Shown here: positions 26,192-34,749 of the stretch, piece by piece
Position numbering within the stretch: the stretch's first letter is position 1
How the letters are laid out: each line of letters begins with the position of its first letter
Assembly: GCA_031277915.1 (NCBI GenBank)
Contig: JAITLL010000001.1
Span: forward strand, 1 to 64,000
Direction: 5' to 3'
Length of the DNA stretch: 64,000 nucleotides
DNA from: Acinetobacter sp.
GTDB lineage: Bacteria > Pseudomonadota > Gammaproteobacteria > Pseudomonadales > Moraxellaceae
The notes under the pieces: model-generated
The model's input: only the letters and a program-made list of their open reading frames with translations
The model's database searches: none
What the model was told of the DNA's origin: nothing
Translations under genes and position numbers: made by a program

Positions 26192-26455
26192 AATTAAATT
26201 ATTATTACTATTTATTTCAATATTGTTGCAGTTTGTAAAGAAAAAGCAGAGGAAGTTATAGGAATTTTCACTAATTTTTTTGTTCTAATTCTTTGAATAA
26301 TAAAATCTATATTTTGCAAAAGGCCAAATTAATTAAGTTTTTAAATATAAGCAGATAGGCAGGAACTTACTATTTTATAAAAATTGATCACACTAACAAA
26401 AAGGAATTTTTTGGCAAAAATGAGAGATATAGTTTGTGAGTAAAGCTTTTTATAT

Positions 26456-26476
26456 AAAAAGCCCCTATAAAGGGAC
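26456..26476 (-). terminator. Probable terminator of the metal-dependent hydrolase gene
   Basis: On the minus strand GTCCCT (26471-26476) pairs with AGGGGC (26461-26466) around a short loop, with one G-T pair, followed by TTTTTATAT. It lies 37 bases after the stop of the gene at 26513-27460. Confidence 0.6.
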
Positions 26477-26512
26477 GTTGATTAAAAAATAAGATAAAAG
26501 ATACTTGAGCAG

Positions 26513-27460
26513 TTAGCTTAAAGTTGGAGTTGTAGCAGAATGTCGCGTCATCTGTTCAAAGTATTGAACGGCAGGTGAGCGGGCCATATACGCTAAAGCT
26601 TGTTCAGTGTCACCTTCATGGATCGGATTAAATTTTGGAGAAACCCATCTTAATGTCGCTTTCCATAAATATTTGATTGTTGGTAAGTTATCTGATTGAG
26701 TAGCAGTTTTTTCAAACTCACGAATAATATTAATGTAACCCCGACGCATCAATTTTTTAATATCTTGGTGCTCCAAATCTTGGCGTCCAAGACTACGTGC
26801 GAAATCGGCAAGAAAATAAATAAATAATGGGAAAACTGCCATCATGATGGCTTGTCGAGAAATATAAAAACCAAATTTATTTGTTAATAAGTGCTCAAAT
26901 AAGTCATAGGCAACACAGCGATGCTCGACTTCTTCTGCAAGATGCCAGCGGAATAAATCTGCCATGGCAGGATCGGCTTTATCCCACGATTTACTATCGA
27001 GAGTCCATTGGCCAATCGTTCCAGTAAAGTGCTCAATTGCAGCAATTACACCTACTCGAAATAGTAACCAATATTCCTCAACTTTCTCACCTTTTAAAAA
27101 AGGAATACCAAGAGGTTTGTCACCTAATAAAATATTAAAAACCAGATGAGCACGATTGAGAGGGTCTTGAATGTCGTAGCCATGCTCCCTTAAAAAGTCT
27201 TGCGCTTTTTCATGGGCACGAGCATGAGCTGCTTCTTGACGCACAAAACCAATGACCTCTTGTTTTAATTTTTCATCGTTAATGTAGGGTAGAGTTTTAT
27301 TGAACACTCGACAGAACCAAAACTCACCCGCAGGTAGAAGCATATTTATGCCATTAGCAACATGTGAACACAGAGGGTCATTTGGCATCCAACATACAGA
27401 TGACTCTGAAAAGTCGAAATATACTTTTCTTGCTTTAAGTTGATGATTCCCTGTGATCAT
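26513..27460 (-). CDS. Metal-dependent hydrolase-like protein (PF10118 type, di-iron helical fold)
   Basis: 315 residues from the ATG at 27460, chosen because GGAG lies 8 bases upstream; the earlier ATG (27478) has none. The protein is helical and carries Glu/His motifs expected of a ferritin-like di-metal site: FVRQEAAHARAHEKA (about 75-90), VIAAIEHFTGTIG (about 140) and WHLAEEVEHRCVAYDLF (about 175-190), the pattern of the COG3687 predicted metal-dependent hydrolases. One hydrophobic stretch at about 205-222 (IMMAVFPLFIYFLADF) may contact the membrane. The substrate is unknown. It is transcribed alone, just upstream of the siderophore operon and in the same direction, with a terminator between. 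Confidence 0.8.
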   Translation of the reverse strand: MITGNHQLKARKVYFDFSESSVCWMPNDPLCSHVANGINMLLPAGEFWFCRVFNKTLPYINDEKLKQEVIGFVRQEAAHARAHEKAQDFLREHGYDIQDPLNRAHLVFNILLGDKPLGIPFLKGEKVEEYWLLFRVGVIAAIEHFTGTIGQWTLDSKSWDKADPAMADLFRWHLAEEVEHRCVAYDLFEHLLTNKFGFYISRQAIMMAVFPLFIYFLADFARSLGRQDLEHQDIKKLMRRGYINIIREFEKTATQSDNLPTIKYLWKATLRWVSPKFNPIHEGDTEQALAYMARSPAVQYFEQMTRHSATTPTLS

Positions 27461-27787
27461 AGATATCACTCCATTCATAATTTTTCGTTTAATGTGAATG
27501 GCTAATTTTTAGCATTAGGTAAATTTATTCACCATGTGCTTAAAGGACAAAAATCTGATTTAGATGGTCTACAAAGATAAAATCACCTTTGAGTTATAGA
27601 CTATTTAAAAACTTTCTAAAAATTTAAGCTTATTGCTTGCATGAATCATATTTCCATAAATTAATCTAATTTAGCGATTAAGTATTATAGACGTGTTGTA
27701 TTTATGACGACATATGTAAACAAGTCTTAATCTATACAACATGAACACTTTAAAATTATTGAAAATAAAGTTTTAAGGTGTAGAGGT
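27461..27787. other. Intergenic region between divergent genes
   Basis: 327 bases of AT-rich DNA between the hydrolase-like gene and the divergent MscS gene. It must contain both promoters. No ORF or recognised operator is seen; a weak dyad (TTAAAATTATT with AATAAAGTTTTAA) ends at the MscS ribosome binding site. Confidence 0.45.
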
Positions 27788-29023
27788 TTGGATTTTTTTA
27801 ATTATTATCGTGATCTTCAAGCTGAGTTAAGCAACTATCCGTGGTTAGAAATGATAGTTTCACTCACAATTTTGATTTTATTTGCTGCATTGGCAAACTT
27901 TATTGCTAAGCGAATTATTGTTCGGGGAATTCGTCATTTAGTGACTAAAATCAAGTCACTTAATCAGTCTATTTTTGCTCAACACAGTGTTATTAAGCGA
28001 TTTGCCAATATTGTGCCCGCTATTGTCATTATGAATGGTATTACCACCGTTCCACACTTATCTGAAAAAGCAATTGTTTTAGTGCAGATGGGCGCACAAG
28101 CATTTATTTTCCTGACCATTGCACTCACTATTAGTGAATTATTAAATATATTTAATTTAATCTATCAGCGTAACCCAAAATCTAGAAACAAGCCGATTAA
28201 AGGTTATTTGCAACTCGTTAAACTCATCATTTTTGTGGTTTGTGGATTAATGATTTTGGGTACATTCCTTAAAAAGGATGTGTTTACCTTACTAGCTGGC
28301 TTCGGTGCAATGGCTGCCGTATTAATGTTGGTTTTCCAAAATACGATTTTGTCATTGGTAGCGAGTGTGCAAATTGCATCTTATGACATGGTGCGTATTG
28401 GGGACTGGATTGAAATGCCATCACTGAATGCCGATGGTGATGTGATTGATATTTCATTACATACGGTGACAGTTCAGAACTTTGATAAAACTTATACCAC
28501 TATTCCTACAAATAAACTTGTTACAGACACTTTTAAAAACTGGCGTGGTATGAGCAATGCTGGATGCCGACGTATGAAGCGCTGTCTTTATATTGATCAA
28601 GCTAGCGTGCACTTCATGACTGAAGAGGAACAGCAAAAACTCAAAGAGTTTTTATTACTAGATCAGTACCTCGATGCGAAACAATCTGAAATTGAAGAGT
28701 TCAATAAACATTTAGGCAACCAGTCACGTTATAACAAAAGACGTTTAACCAATATCGGAACATTTAGAGCATATGTTGAGTTTTACTTGCGCCAGCATAA
28801 GGGCATTGCTCATAATCAAACAATTATTGTTCGTCAGTTACAACCAACGAGTGAAGGTCTACCGTTAGAAGTCTATGCCTTTACAAATACCATCGCATGG
28901 GTTTCTTATGAGGCAATTCAGTCAGATATCTTCGATCACCTTATTGCGATTTTGCCTGAGTTTGGCTTGAGAGTGTATCAGGCACCTTCAGGTCATGATT
29001 TTCAAAAACTTACAGTAGAGTAA
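27788..29023 (+). CDS. Mechanosensitive ion channel protein (MscS family, YbdG/MscM-like)
   Basis: 411 residues, close to E. coli YbdG (415). Several membrane helices occupy the first 190 residues (YPWLEMIVSLTILILFAAL, ALTISELLNIFNL, KLIIFVVCGLMILGTFL). The pore helix and start of the beta domain read LAGFGAMAAVLMLVFQNTIL, then YDMVRIGDWIEMPSLNADG and VQNFDKTYTTIPTNKLVTD, the MscS signature, followed by FKNWRGMSNAGCRRMKR as in YbdG. The frame opens with TTG at 27788 behind AAGGTGTAGAGG; no ATG is close. Likely role: pressure release or osmotic sensing in the inner membrane. It stands alone with its own terminator. Confidence 0.9.
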   Translation: MDFFNYYRDLQAELSNYPWLEMIVSLTILILFAALANFIAKRIIVRGIRHLVTKIKSLNQSIFAQHSVIKRFANIVPAIVIMNGITTVPHLSEKAIVLVQMGAQAFIFLTIALTISELLNIFNLIYQRNPKSRNKPIKGYLQLVKLIIFVVCGLMILGTFLKKDVFTLLAGFGAMAAVLMLVFQNTILSLVASVQIASYDMVRIGDWIEMPSLNADGDVIDISLHTVTVQNFDKTYTTIPTNKLVTDTFKNWRGMSNAGCRRMKRCLYIDQASVHFMTEEEQQKLKEFLLLDQYLDAKQSEIEEFNKHLGNQSRYNKRRLTNIGTFRAYVEFYLRQHKGIAHNQTIIVRQLQPTSEGLPLEVYAFTNTIAWVSYEAIQSDIFDHLIAILPEFGLRVYQAPSGHDFQKLTVE

Positions 29024-29035
29024 GTAATACATGAG

Positions 29036-29076
29036 TGCTATCTTCTTTGAATTTTCAAGTAGATAGCATTTTTTTA
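29036..29076 (+). terminator. Terminator of the MscS gene
   Basis: TGCTATCT (29036-29043) pairs with AGATAGCA (29061-29068), followed by seven T residues. It lies 12 bases after the MscS stop. The rest of the 307-base gap to 29331 holds no gene or recognised site. Confidence 0.75.
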
Positions 29077-29330
29077 ATATTTTTATACATTAATTTATAA
29101 TTATTTTTGGAAAATTATTATTAAATAGCGGTATAAATTGACTATAGAAGTTATGCGCGTTTCATAACTTAGAAAAGACTGACTTTTGAGCAAACTCGAT
29201 CCAAAATTTTTCAGGAGTATGGCTTAAGTAACGAATTTGACACTTTAAACAAAGAAAATATTAAATGTTTAAGAATAACAAACAATAAAGTTGCTTTACC
29301 AAAATTTGTTAGGTGAGTTGGAGTGTTTGA

Positions 29331-29582
29331 ATGGCTACAGTAATAGAAAACAGAGCTAGACAACTTAAAAACGCAAAACGTGGAGGATATGCGCCAACCA
29401 TTGCCAAAGACGTAAACAAACACAAAGTACAAAAACTAAGGAGAGCTCTAGACGAAGCCCGGCGATATGTGAGTGAACTCAATGACGAAACGATTATTTT
29501 CGACGATCAAGACGCAAGGCAAAAGGCTGAAGGAGCCAAAGCAATAATAGAAATGTTTGAAGCAGCTTTAAGCGGTGCATGA
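29331..29582 (+). CDS. Small basic helical protein of unknown function (83 aa)
   Basis: 83 residues from an ATG with GGAG 9-10 bases upstream. The N-terminal third is very basic (RARQLKNAKRGGYAPTIAKD), and the rest is a charged, probably helical segment (KVQKLRRALDEARRYVSEL ... AKAIIEMFEAALSGA). There is no signal peptide or membrane helix. The basic head suggests nucleic-acid or phage-protein contact, but I do not recognise a family. It lies at the edge of a zone of decayed genes (29.6-31.5 kb), so it may be a remnant of an acquired element that is still intact. Confidence 0.65.
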   Translation: MATVIENRARQLKNAKRGGYAPTIAKDVNKHKVQKLRRALDEARRYVSELNDETIIFDDQDARQKAEGAKAIIEMFEAALSGA

Positions 29583-29615
29583 TTAGCATCAAGCTGAAAC
29601 ATAAATTATAAAAGA

Positions 29616-29677
29616 CCTTGCTGAAGACACGGTTAACTTTTCAGTCCCTTGACTAAAAAACTCGTTATTCAGCAAGG
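29616..29677. repeat. Short inverted repeat, 62 bp
   Basis: CCTTGCTGAA (29616-29625) and TTCAGCAAGG (29668-29677) are perfect inverted repeats of 10 bases around a 42-base centre. They lie 33 bases after the small basic gene. This could be a terminator-like stem or the collapsed ends of a lost insertion sequence; no target duplication was identified. Confidence 0.5.
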
Positions 29678-30085
29678 CAGTAAATAAAAAAAATCAAAAA
29701 TTTCTATATTCTATTTTAGATAAGACAACACAGAAAATATAAGTCAAATGTATTGCTGATGAGCTTGGTGTCCAAATATAAAAGTATGGATGAATATATT
29801 ATGTGGTTAGCGAGCTTGTAATCATAAAGAGTTACTTAAAAATGGATACCGATTCTTTAAAAGAAGAAATCAACAATCCTTATGAAAAATGTAAATAACA
29901 ATAAGCACTGGTAAGGGTGCTTTTTTGATATTAAACGTCTTATTAGACTTAAATGAAAGTGAATTGTGCTCTTTTCAATATCATATACATACTTAAACAA
30001 TTCCATCATAAAAAAATCCACCATTTATTTGTGTAGCATGTTAAGTTTTTCTACACATCTATAAAAATTGTGGAAGGGCTTAAAT
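29678..30085. other. Decayed coding sequence and terminator remnant
   Basis: Peptide-like stretches without a start (for example MDTDSLKEEINNPYEKCK ending near 29897) are interrupted by stops, followed by a hairpin AAGCAC (29903-29908) / GTGCTT (29917-29922) with a T-run. This looks like the end of a lost gene whose terminator survives. I cannot name the gene. Confidence 0.4.
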
Positions 30086-30358
30086 ATGAAATGTTCATAT
30101 CAAGATTTAGATGGCAATAGAGTTAATGTTACTTGTGAAGATTTATACAATACTGTCAGGTGTAGGTAGAAGCAAAATAGCAGTAGATAATAGCTCAGAG
30201 GACTTAATCCATATCAATGAAGATTTTAGTTTTTAAAAAAACAGAAGCAGATTCCATTCTATCGATTCGCTATTGATAGTAAAAATAATGTTTTTAATAG
30301 TGATGACCGACTTGCTTTGGCGCAAATTGGAACTCACGGGGAAATTCTAGATCAATAA
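30086..30358 (+). pseudogene. Frameshifted small protein gene
   Basis: Three reading-frame pieces join into one plausible protein: MKCSYQDLDGNRVNVTCEDL (from the ATG at 30086), then RSKIAVDNSSEDLIHINEDF in a second frame, then PFYRFAIDSKNNVFNSDDRL and AQIGTHGEILDQ in a third, ending at TAA 30356-30358. Coding character (Asp/Asn/Ser-rich, no internal stops within pieces) continues across two shifts, near 30165-30175 and in the A-run around 30233-30241. Homopolymer indels are the simplest cause. The family is not recognised. Confidence 0.5.
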
Positions 30359-30533
30359 TTTTTTGATTTGATATATCAGTTGTTTAGCTAATTTTTCAAT
30401 ATTTTGTAAAATTTATCAAATAGTAAATATTTAACTAAACTTAATACAGGTATTATAGGCAACTCAGTTAAATATAGTCTAAATATTAATAGGCAGTTTT
30501 AGGCTAAATATCGAATACACAGAGAGAAATAAC

Positions 30534-30920
30534 ATGAAGCGTCTTATAGCATTATTTCTATTACCCTATGCGACTACGGGTACATTCGCTCAAGAACCGT
30601 TCGAAGTGACTAAAAGTTGTTTTATCGTGAATGGGAGAAATAGTACTGAGACTTGCCTGCTTTCTACTACAAATAACTCAACTTCTAATTTTGAAAGATT
30701 AACTTTTACAAATAGTAAAGTATTTATCAAAGAATCAATGATTTGTGCAAATGAAGATTCATGTGTTTCTGTAGGTAATAACTTATATACCTTAAAAGAT
30801 GCGACGGTATATTATCGTGATTCAAAAACGAAAAAAATTACTGAAACACCTGAAAAGGATTCATGGACATGTTTTAAGCAACAGCATGATAAATTAGATT
30901 TTTGTGTTTCTTACAATTAA
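30534..30920 (+). CDS. Secreted Cys-rich protein of unknown function
   Basis: 128 residues. The signal peptide MKRLIALFLLPYATTGTFA is cleaved before QEPFEV. The mature part (about 109 residues) is beta-like and has six Cys in three visible pairs: KSCFIVN / ETCLLS, MICANEDSCVS, and SWTCFKQ / DFCVSYN, suggesting three disulfides in the periplasm. GAGAGA upstream of the ATG is the ribosome binding site. No family recognised. It lies between two decayed genes, and its own frame is intact with a normal signal peptide, so it is likely expressed. Confidence 0.7.
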   Translation: MKRLIALFLLPYATTGTFAQEPFEVTKSCFIVNGRNSTETCLLSTTNNSTSNFERLTFTNSKVFIKESMICANEDSCVSVGNNLYTLKDATVYYRDSKTKKITETPEKDSWTCFKQQHDKLDFCVSYN

Positions 30921-31365
30921 TGAAAAAAGAATAGCATTAGTTTTATTCTATGAATCTTAAAAACCGAGAGAATAGGGCATGCTTAAATGGAGTTAGTAAC
31001 AGGTTCTCTCTTTGGATGAGTTGATTTTCATATGCAATGTATTGATCAATTCGTTAGATTTATGGAATGTGAGCTTAATGTAGTAAAGACATGTATAGAA
31101 AATTAATTTTGCTTTTATAATGATAGCTTTAATAAATTATTCTCTTTATACAATTAAGAAATTAAATAATAAATATTTGTAGAGCTCATGCTTTCTTCAA
31201 TTTGATAGTAGTTTTGACTTGAGATTCTAGGAAATTGTATTTTCATCAATAGATTAATCAAAAAATTACGATATATTTTTGTTCTAACAGTACAAAAAAG
31301 CCTATAAACCTATGCCGATCGTAATATGGATAGCCAGTATTTATAAGTTAGTCAACGGAAACGAT
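30921..31365. other. Gene-free AT-rich stretch
   Basis: About 445 bases after the Cys-rich gene with no ORF on either strand that shows a start, ribosome binding site or coding bias. No clear hairpin with T-run or operator was seen. Confidence 0.45.
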
Positions 31366-31502
31366 ATGAGCTAAGATCTATAGTTTCCTTAGGTTTAGCA
31401 GCAGTTGTTTCAATCTCAGTTGAGGCTTGTGATGGTGAGAACGATGATACCAAGCAACAAGATAAAACGACGATACCACATTCATTAGATAAAGACTCAT
31501 AA
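31366..31502 (+). pseudogene. Small lipoprotein-like gene with a frameshift just after the start
   Basis: ATG at 31366 is followed by only one further codon (AGC) and then TAA. In the +1 frame a continuous peptide follows: LRSIVSLGLAAVVSISVEAC, then DGENDDTKQQDKTTIPHSLD and KDS, to TAA at 31500-31502. The hydrophobic run ending in Cys and an acidic, Asp/Lys/Gln-rich tail is the pattern of small Acinetobacter lipoproteins. A single missing base after ATGAG would restore one ORF. It is followed directly by an intact terminator, supporting a once-real gene. Confidence 0.5.
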
Positions 31503-31511
31503 AGCAAAGAC

Positions 31512-31533
31512 GCCCATCGCATGATGGGCTTTT
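31512..31533 (+). terminator. Rho-independent terminator
   Basis: GCCCATC (31512-31518), loop GCAT, GATGGGC (31523-31529), then TTTT. It ends rightward transcription just after the lipoprotein-like remnant. Confidence 0.8.
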
Positions 31534-31566
31534 GTCTAATAAGTTTTGATATTTTAGTGGCTTTAT

Positions 31567-32265
31567 TTAGAAAAGTGGGTTAGTCATAAATACAAGACCG
31601 ACTGAGAAAAATGAGTCATCTTTAGTCTGATTTAATCGATTACCATAACTTGCATTGAACTGAATATTTTCTTTGTACAACATGTATTTAATACCAGTTT
31701 GATAAAATGAATCATGACGATCATTTCCATAAACTTCAGCAGTAATCGTTAAAGGTTTGGTAATCAATGTTTCTGTACCCACACCCCACGTGGTTTGCTC
31801 GCGGTGAGTGGTATGTTCTCTTAGCCAACCTACATTCGTATGTAACAAGAAACGGTCATCTAACATAGAAATACTTAAGGGAACATTAACAGTCCAGTCT
31901 TTTTCAGAAGTGTGATTGTTATTAATTTGAGTAGCAAATGAAACACCAATTCCCCAATTGTTGGTTTCAAGCGGTTTTAAAAGAGTTTTCCCTTGAACTG
32001 TTGTATAAGTAACATTCCCCGTTTCATCCGAAAAATGACGCCCTATACCTACACCAAATTCAAAATTTCCACCTATATTACAAGACGGAATGACCCAATA
32101 CTCTTTATTGTTCGGGTTGTTTTGCATCCATGAGTCAAGTTGGCAAGAGTGGGGAGAGACTAAAGTGGCATCATCAACCACCATTGGTCGTCCAGCATAG
32201 CCTGAAACAAATACTAAGTAAGCACCTAAAAAGACGACTGATTTTTTAAAATTAAGAAATAGCAT
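31567..32265 (-). CDS. Putative outer-membrane beta-barrel protein, unknown function
   Basis: 232 residues. The signal peptide (FLGAYLVFVSGYAG region) is followed by RPMVVDDATLVSPHSCQLDSW, a head seen in a family of uncharacterised secreted barrel proteins (RPxxxDDA ... C.leSW), and then alternating strands: FEFGVGIGRHF, NWGIGVSFATQIN, RFLLHTNVGWLRE, TTWGVGTETLI, IQFNASYGNRL, ending FFSVGLVFMTNPLF with an aromatic C-terminal residue typical of outer-membrane proteins. Two Cys may form a disulfide near the N-terminus. The function is not known. It is transcribed alone on the minus strand, diverging from the structured region before pliG. Confidence 0.7.
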   Translation of the reverse strand: MLFLNFKKSVVFLGAYLVFVSGYAGRPMVVDDATLVSPHSCQLDSWMQNNPNNKEYWVIPSCNIGGNFEFGVGIGRHFSDETGNVTYTTVQGKTLLKPLETNNWGIGVSFATQINNNHTSEKDWTVNVPLSISMLDDRFLLHTNVGWLREHTTHREQTTWGVGTETLITKPLTITAEVYGNDRHDSFYQTGIKYMLYKENIQFNASYGNRLNQTKDDSFFSVGLVFMTNPLF

Positions 32266-32350
32266 TGATCTGACCCCAATACATCAAGGAGCACATGCAA
32301 GTATCTGCTAATCTATAAAAGAAATGATTAATAAGAAACAAAACTAGGAG

Positions 32351-32456
32351 GCGACTCTCTTAAATCCACAAGAGAGCCAGGGAGCTTTAGTGGATACTTA
32401 GATATAAGTCGATGATTTAATCTTATCAATCGAGCAAGTACTCACAATGAAGCTCC
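32351..32456 (+). ncRNA. Structured RNA region upstream of pliG (riboswitch, leader or sRNA candidate)
   Basis: Nested complementary segments: CTCTCTT (32355-32361) / AAGAGAG (32370-32376) form a hairpin whose loop contains ATCCAC, complementary to GTGGAT at 32390-32395 (possible pseudoknot). GGAGCTT (32381-32387) pairs with AAGCTCC (32450-32456), enclosing GTGGATACTT (32390-32399) against AAGTACTCAC (32436-32445) and an inner TCGAT / ATCGA hairpin. The strand is uncertain because stems are symmetric; pliG starts 190 bases downstream. No Rfam family recognised. The flanking parts of the 32266-32646 gap hold no ORF. Confidence 0.45.
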
Positions 32457-32646
32457 TAAAAATTCGTTGGGCGGATTCTAAGGTGGTTTTATTGAACTGG
32501 CAAGTTAAAGTTTAATGACATTTACTTTTGCCTAGTGATGAGGTGGTTTACAAAACCAAACGCTATTCATCAAATCTATACATAAAGTAAAACTTAATAA
32601 AAAGTATATTTTTATAATTATTTAAAAAGAATTTTGAGGATGAAAA

Positions 32647-33081
32647 ATGAAAAAAATCATTAAAATTTTACTCTTAACAGGATTAATTTCGACTTTACCA
32701 TTATCGGTTACTGCTAAAAATGTTGAAACTAAAGTAAGCTTTTTAAAAGGTTCTGATCAAATAAGTCTAACAGGGAAATTTCAGGGGTATGATGATGTAA
32801 GATACCAAGTTTTTGCAAAAAGTGGACAGGTTTTAAAATTTAATATTAATAGTTATAACAATTTAGCTTATATTAATATTTTTGCTCCAGGTGAAAAACC
32901 AGGCAAAGATAAGGCATTATGGATAGGTTCGACTATGGGGGCTTCAGGAGAATTGATACTACCAGCCCATGGTGATTATATTATTCAAGTTTACCAAATG
33001 CGAAATAGTGCACGAAAAAATAGAACTGCATCTTTTAATCTAGATCTTCAAATATTAGACAATAAAAATATAAAATCATAA
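32647..33081 (+). CDS. pliG: PliG-like periplasmic inhibitor of g-type lysozyme
   Basis: 144 residues. The signal peptide ends SVTA/KNVE. The mature protein aligns by eye along its length with E. coli PliG (YcgK): KGSDQISLTGKFQGYDDVRY and FAKSGQVLKFNINS match the GxIKGYxxxxYxFxAKKGQ region, and ILPAHGDYIIQVYQMRNSAR plus KNRTASFNLDLQIL match the LPASGxYxxxVxQxRNxARKNKT block, including the conserved RN-AR-KN core. PliG blocks goose-type lysozymes, protecting peptidoglycan from host enzymes. GAGGATG precedes the ATG. It is monocistronic with a strong terminator; the upstream 380-base leader contains a structured element. Confidence 0.82.
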   Translation: MKKIIKILLLTGLISTLPLSVTAKNVETKVSFLKGSDQISLTGKFQGYDDVRYQVFAKSGQVLKFNINSYNNLAYINIFAPGEKPGKDKALWIGSTMGASGELILPAHGDYIIQVYQMRNSARKNRTASFNLDLQILDNKNIKS

Positions 33082-33093
33082 TTAGAGGATTGA

Positions 33094-33124
33094 TATAAAA
33101 GCTCTGATGATCAGAGCTTTTATA
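33094..33124. terminator. Terminator between pliG and the ABC-F gene
   Basis: Near-perfect palindrome: TATAAAAGCTCTGAT (33094-33108) and ATCAGAGCTTTTATA (33110-33124), with A- and T-runs at the ends, so it can serve both convergent genes. Confidence 0.85.
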
Positions 33125-33145
33125 TAGGGTCAAAATAAAATAATA

Positions 33146-34729
33146 TTAAGTTAAATAGATTGAATGATCGATACCGCATTTTTCAACAAAAGCTAAATCA
33201 TGCGACACCAGTAGCACTGCACCTTCATAACTAGAAATAGCATTTGAAAATAGTTCTCTCGATTCAATGTCTAGATGGTTTTCTGGTTCATCAAGCAATA
33301 ATAGTTCAGGTCTAGGCTGAGCATGGCTTAAACCTAATAAAGCTACTTTTAATTTCTCGCCGCCACTGAGTTGAGCTAAAGGGTAGGCACCTTTATCACC
33401 ACGAATTCTAAGCTGGCCTAATAGGTTCCTCCACTCTAACTCAGAAATATTCGGGTTAATATTTCTTAAGTTTTCAACAGCAGTCATATTCTCTAATAAA
33501 AAGCTAAAGTTCTGGTCTAGGTAAAAGCAATTTACAAACAACTTAATTGCATCTGTAGGAGTTGCGACAGATTGATTAATTTGTTTAAGCAAAGTTGATT
33601 TCCCAATACCATTGCGGCCAGCCAAATGAATCTTTTGTGATGCTTTTAAAGCTAAATTGATTGGCTGCTGTGTCCCATAGTTTAGTTTTAAGTCCTGAAT
33701 TCTAAGAATTTCTCCTGATCGTTTTTGAAATGAGGGAAATATAAACTGTTGAGACTTAACAGTTTCAAGGAGTAATTTTTTATTTTTTAGGTCTTGCTGG
33801 CTATGCTCAATTTGACGTTGATGTTGAGACTGAATCGAACCGATGCTTTGTTCTGCCTGTTCTTTTTTGAAATCGAGCAAAATTTTAGCTTGTGAATTTG
33901 AGTCACGAAGTTTATTTCCAGCACGCTCACGTTTTTGTGCTTTCATTAAGACTTCATGCTGCTTTTGTTTCATGTGTTTAACTTCGCGTTGATGTTGCTG
34001 TACTGACTGCTCTAAAGCTTCAATTTGAAACTGATATTCCTCATAAAATTTTTCATAATTTCCTGTTGTGTGGTGTAAGCCATGCTCATTTAAGTAATAA
34101 ATATGATCTACTTCATTTAATAAGGTGAGCTCGTGGCTAATAATAAGCGCACCTGCCGGATGCTGCTTTAAATGAGTAATCAACCATTCTCTAGCCTCTT
34201 GATCGAGATGGTTACTTGGTTCATCAAGTAGTAGATAGTGATCGGTTTTTAAAAATAATGTAACTAATCCTAACTTGGTTTTTTGTCCTTCACTTAACTG
34301 CGTAACAGGAAAATCTAATTCGGTTGGTAAATGGGCAGATCGCAATAAAGCCTGCCAAACATTTGGTAGTTCCCAGTTACCATCTAACAAATCATAATCA
34401 TCAAACTCAGCTTCACCTTGTTCTACTCTTAGGAAAGCTTGATATAGATGGTTGATCTCTAACGCTTCTGCAATTGTGGTGCAGTGAAGACGGTTTAATT
34501 GAGATAAATAAGCATGCTTGGTATGCCAAGTTATTTGGCCATTTATATGTATTTCTCCAGTTGGTGCAATCTCTTGAAGCAATTGCATCAAGAGGGATTT
34601 ACCTTGACCATTACGGCCAATTAAAGCAGATACTTGGTGGCAATCAAGTGAAAAATTTAGCTCTTTAAACATCACTTTCGAGGGGAACTCTAAAGTGAGT
34701 TGTGATATTACACATGCCTGCTGAGTCAT
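33146..34729 (-). CDS. ABC-F family ATP-binding protein (ribosome-associated type)
   Basis: 527 residues from the ATG at 34729, which has GAGG upstream; the frame can be extended four codons, but that would use the ribosome binding site as coding sequence. Two ABC domains without membrane segments: Walker A GRNGQGKSLLMQ and GRNGIGKSTLLKQ; signatures LSEGQKTKLGL and LSGGEKLKVALL; Walker B YLLLDEPSNHLD and LLLLDEPENHLD; and a charged linker coiled coil at about 230-330 (QHQREVKHMKQKQHEVLMKA). This is the ABC-F layout, whose members act on the ribosome E site in translation or antibiotic protection. Substrate class not resolved. A leader inverted repeat lies just upstream. Confidence 0.9.
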   Translation of the reverse strand: MTQQACVISQLTLEFPSKVMFKELNFSLDCHQVSALIGRNGQGKSLLMQLLQEIAPTGEIHINGQITWHTKHAYLSQLNRLHCTTIAEALEINHLYQAFLRVEQGEAEFDDYDLLDGNWELPNVWQALLRSAHLPTELDFPVTQLSEGQKTKLGLVTLFLKTDHYLLLDEPSNHLDQEAREWLITHLKQHPAGALIISHELTLLNEVDHIYYLNEHGLHHTTGNYEKFYEEYQFQIEALEQSVQQHQREVKHMKQKQHEVLMKAQKRERAGNKLRDSNSQAKILLDFKKEQAEQSIGSIQSQHQRQIEHSQQDLKNKKLLLETVKSQQFIFPSFQKRSGEILRIQDLKLNYGTQQPINLALKASQKIHLAGRNGIGKSTLLKQINQSVATPTDAIKLFVNCFYLDQNFSFLLENMTAVENLRNINPNISELEWRNLLGQLRIRGDKGAYPLAQLSGGEKLKVALLGLSHAQPRPELLLLDEPENHLDIESRELFSNAISSYEGAVLLVSHDLAFVEKCGIDHSIYLT

Positions 34730-34749
34730 AAAAAACCTCATAAATACAG

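Noticed and set aside
31567-32265. Antisense or plus-strand gene in the barrel protein region
   Set aside because: The minus-strand frame with signal peptide and barrel strands explains the sequence; other frames are broken.
32461-32475. GTTGGGC as an integron attC or attI core
   Set aside because: No matching RYYYAAC partner at a suitable distance and no cassette or integrase nearby.
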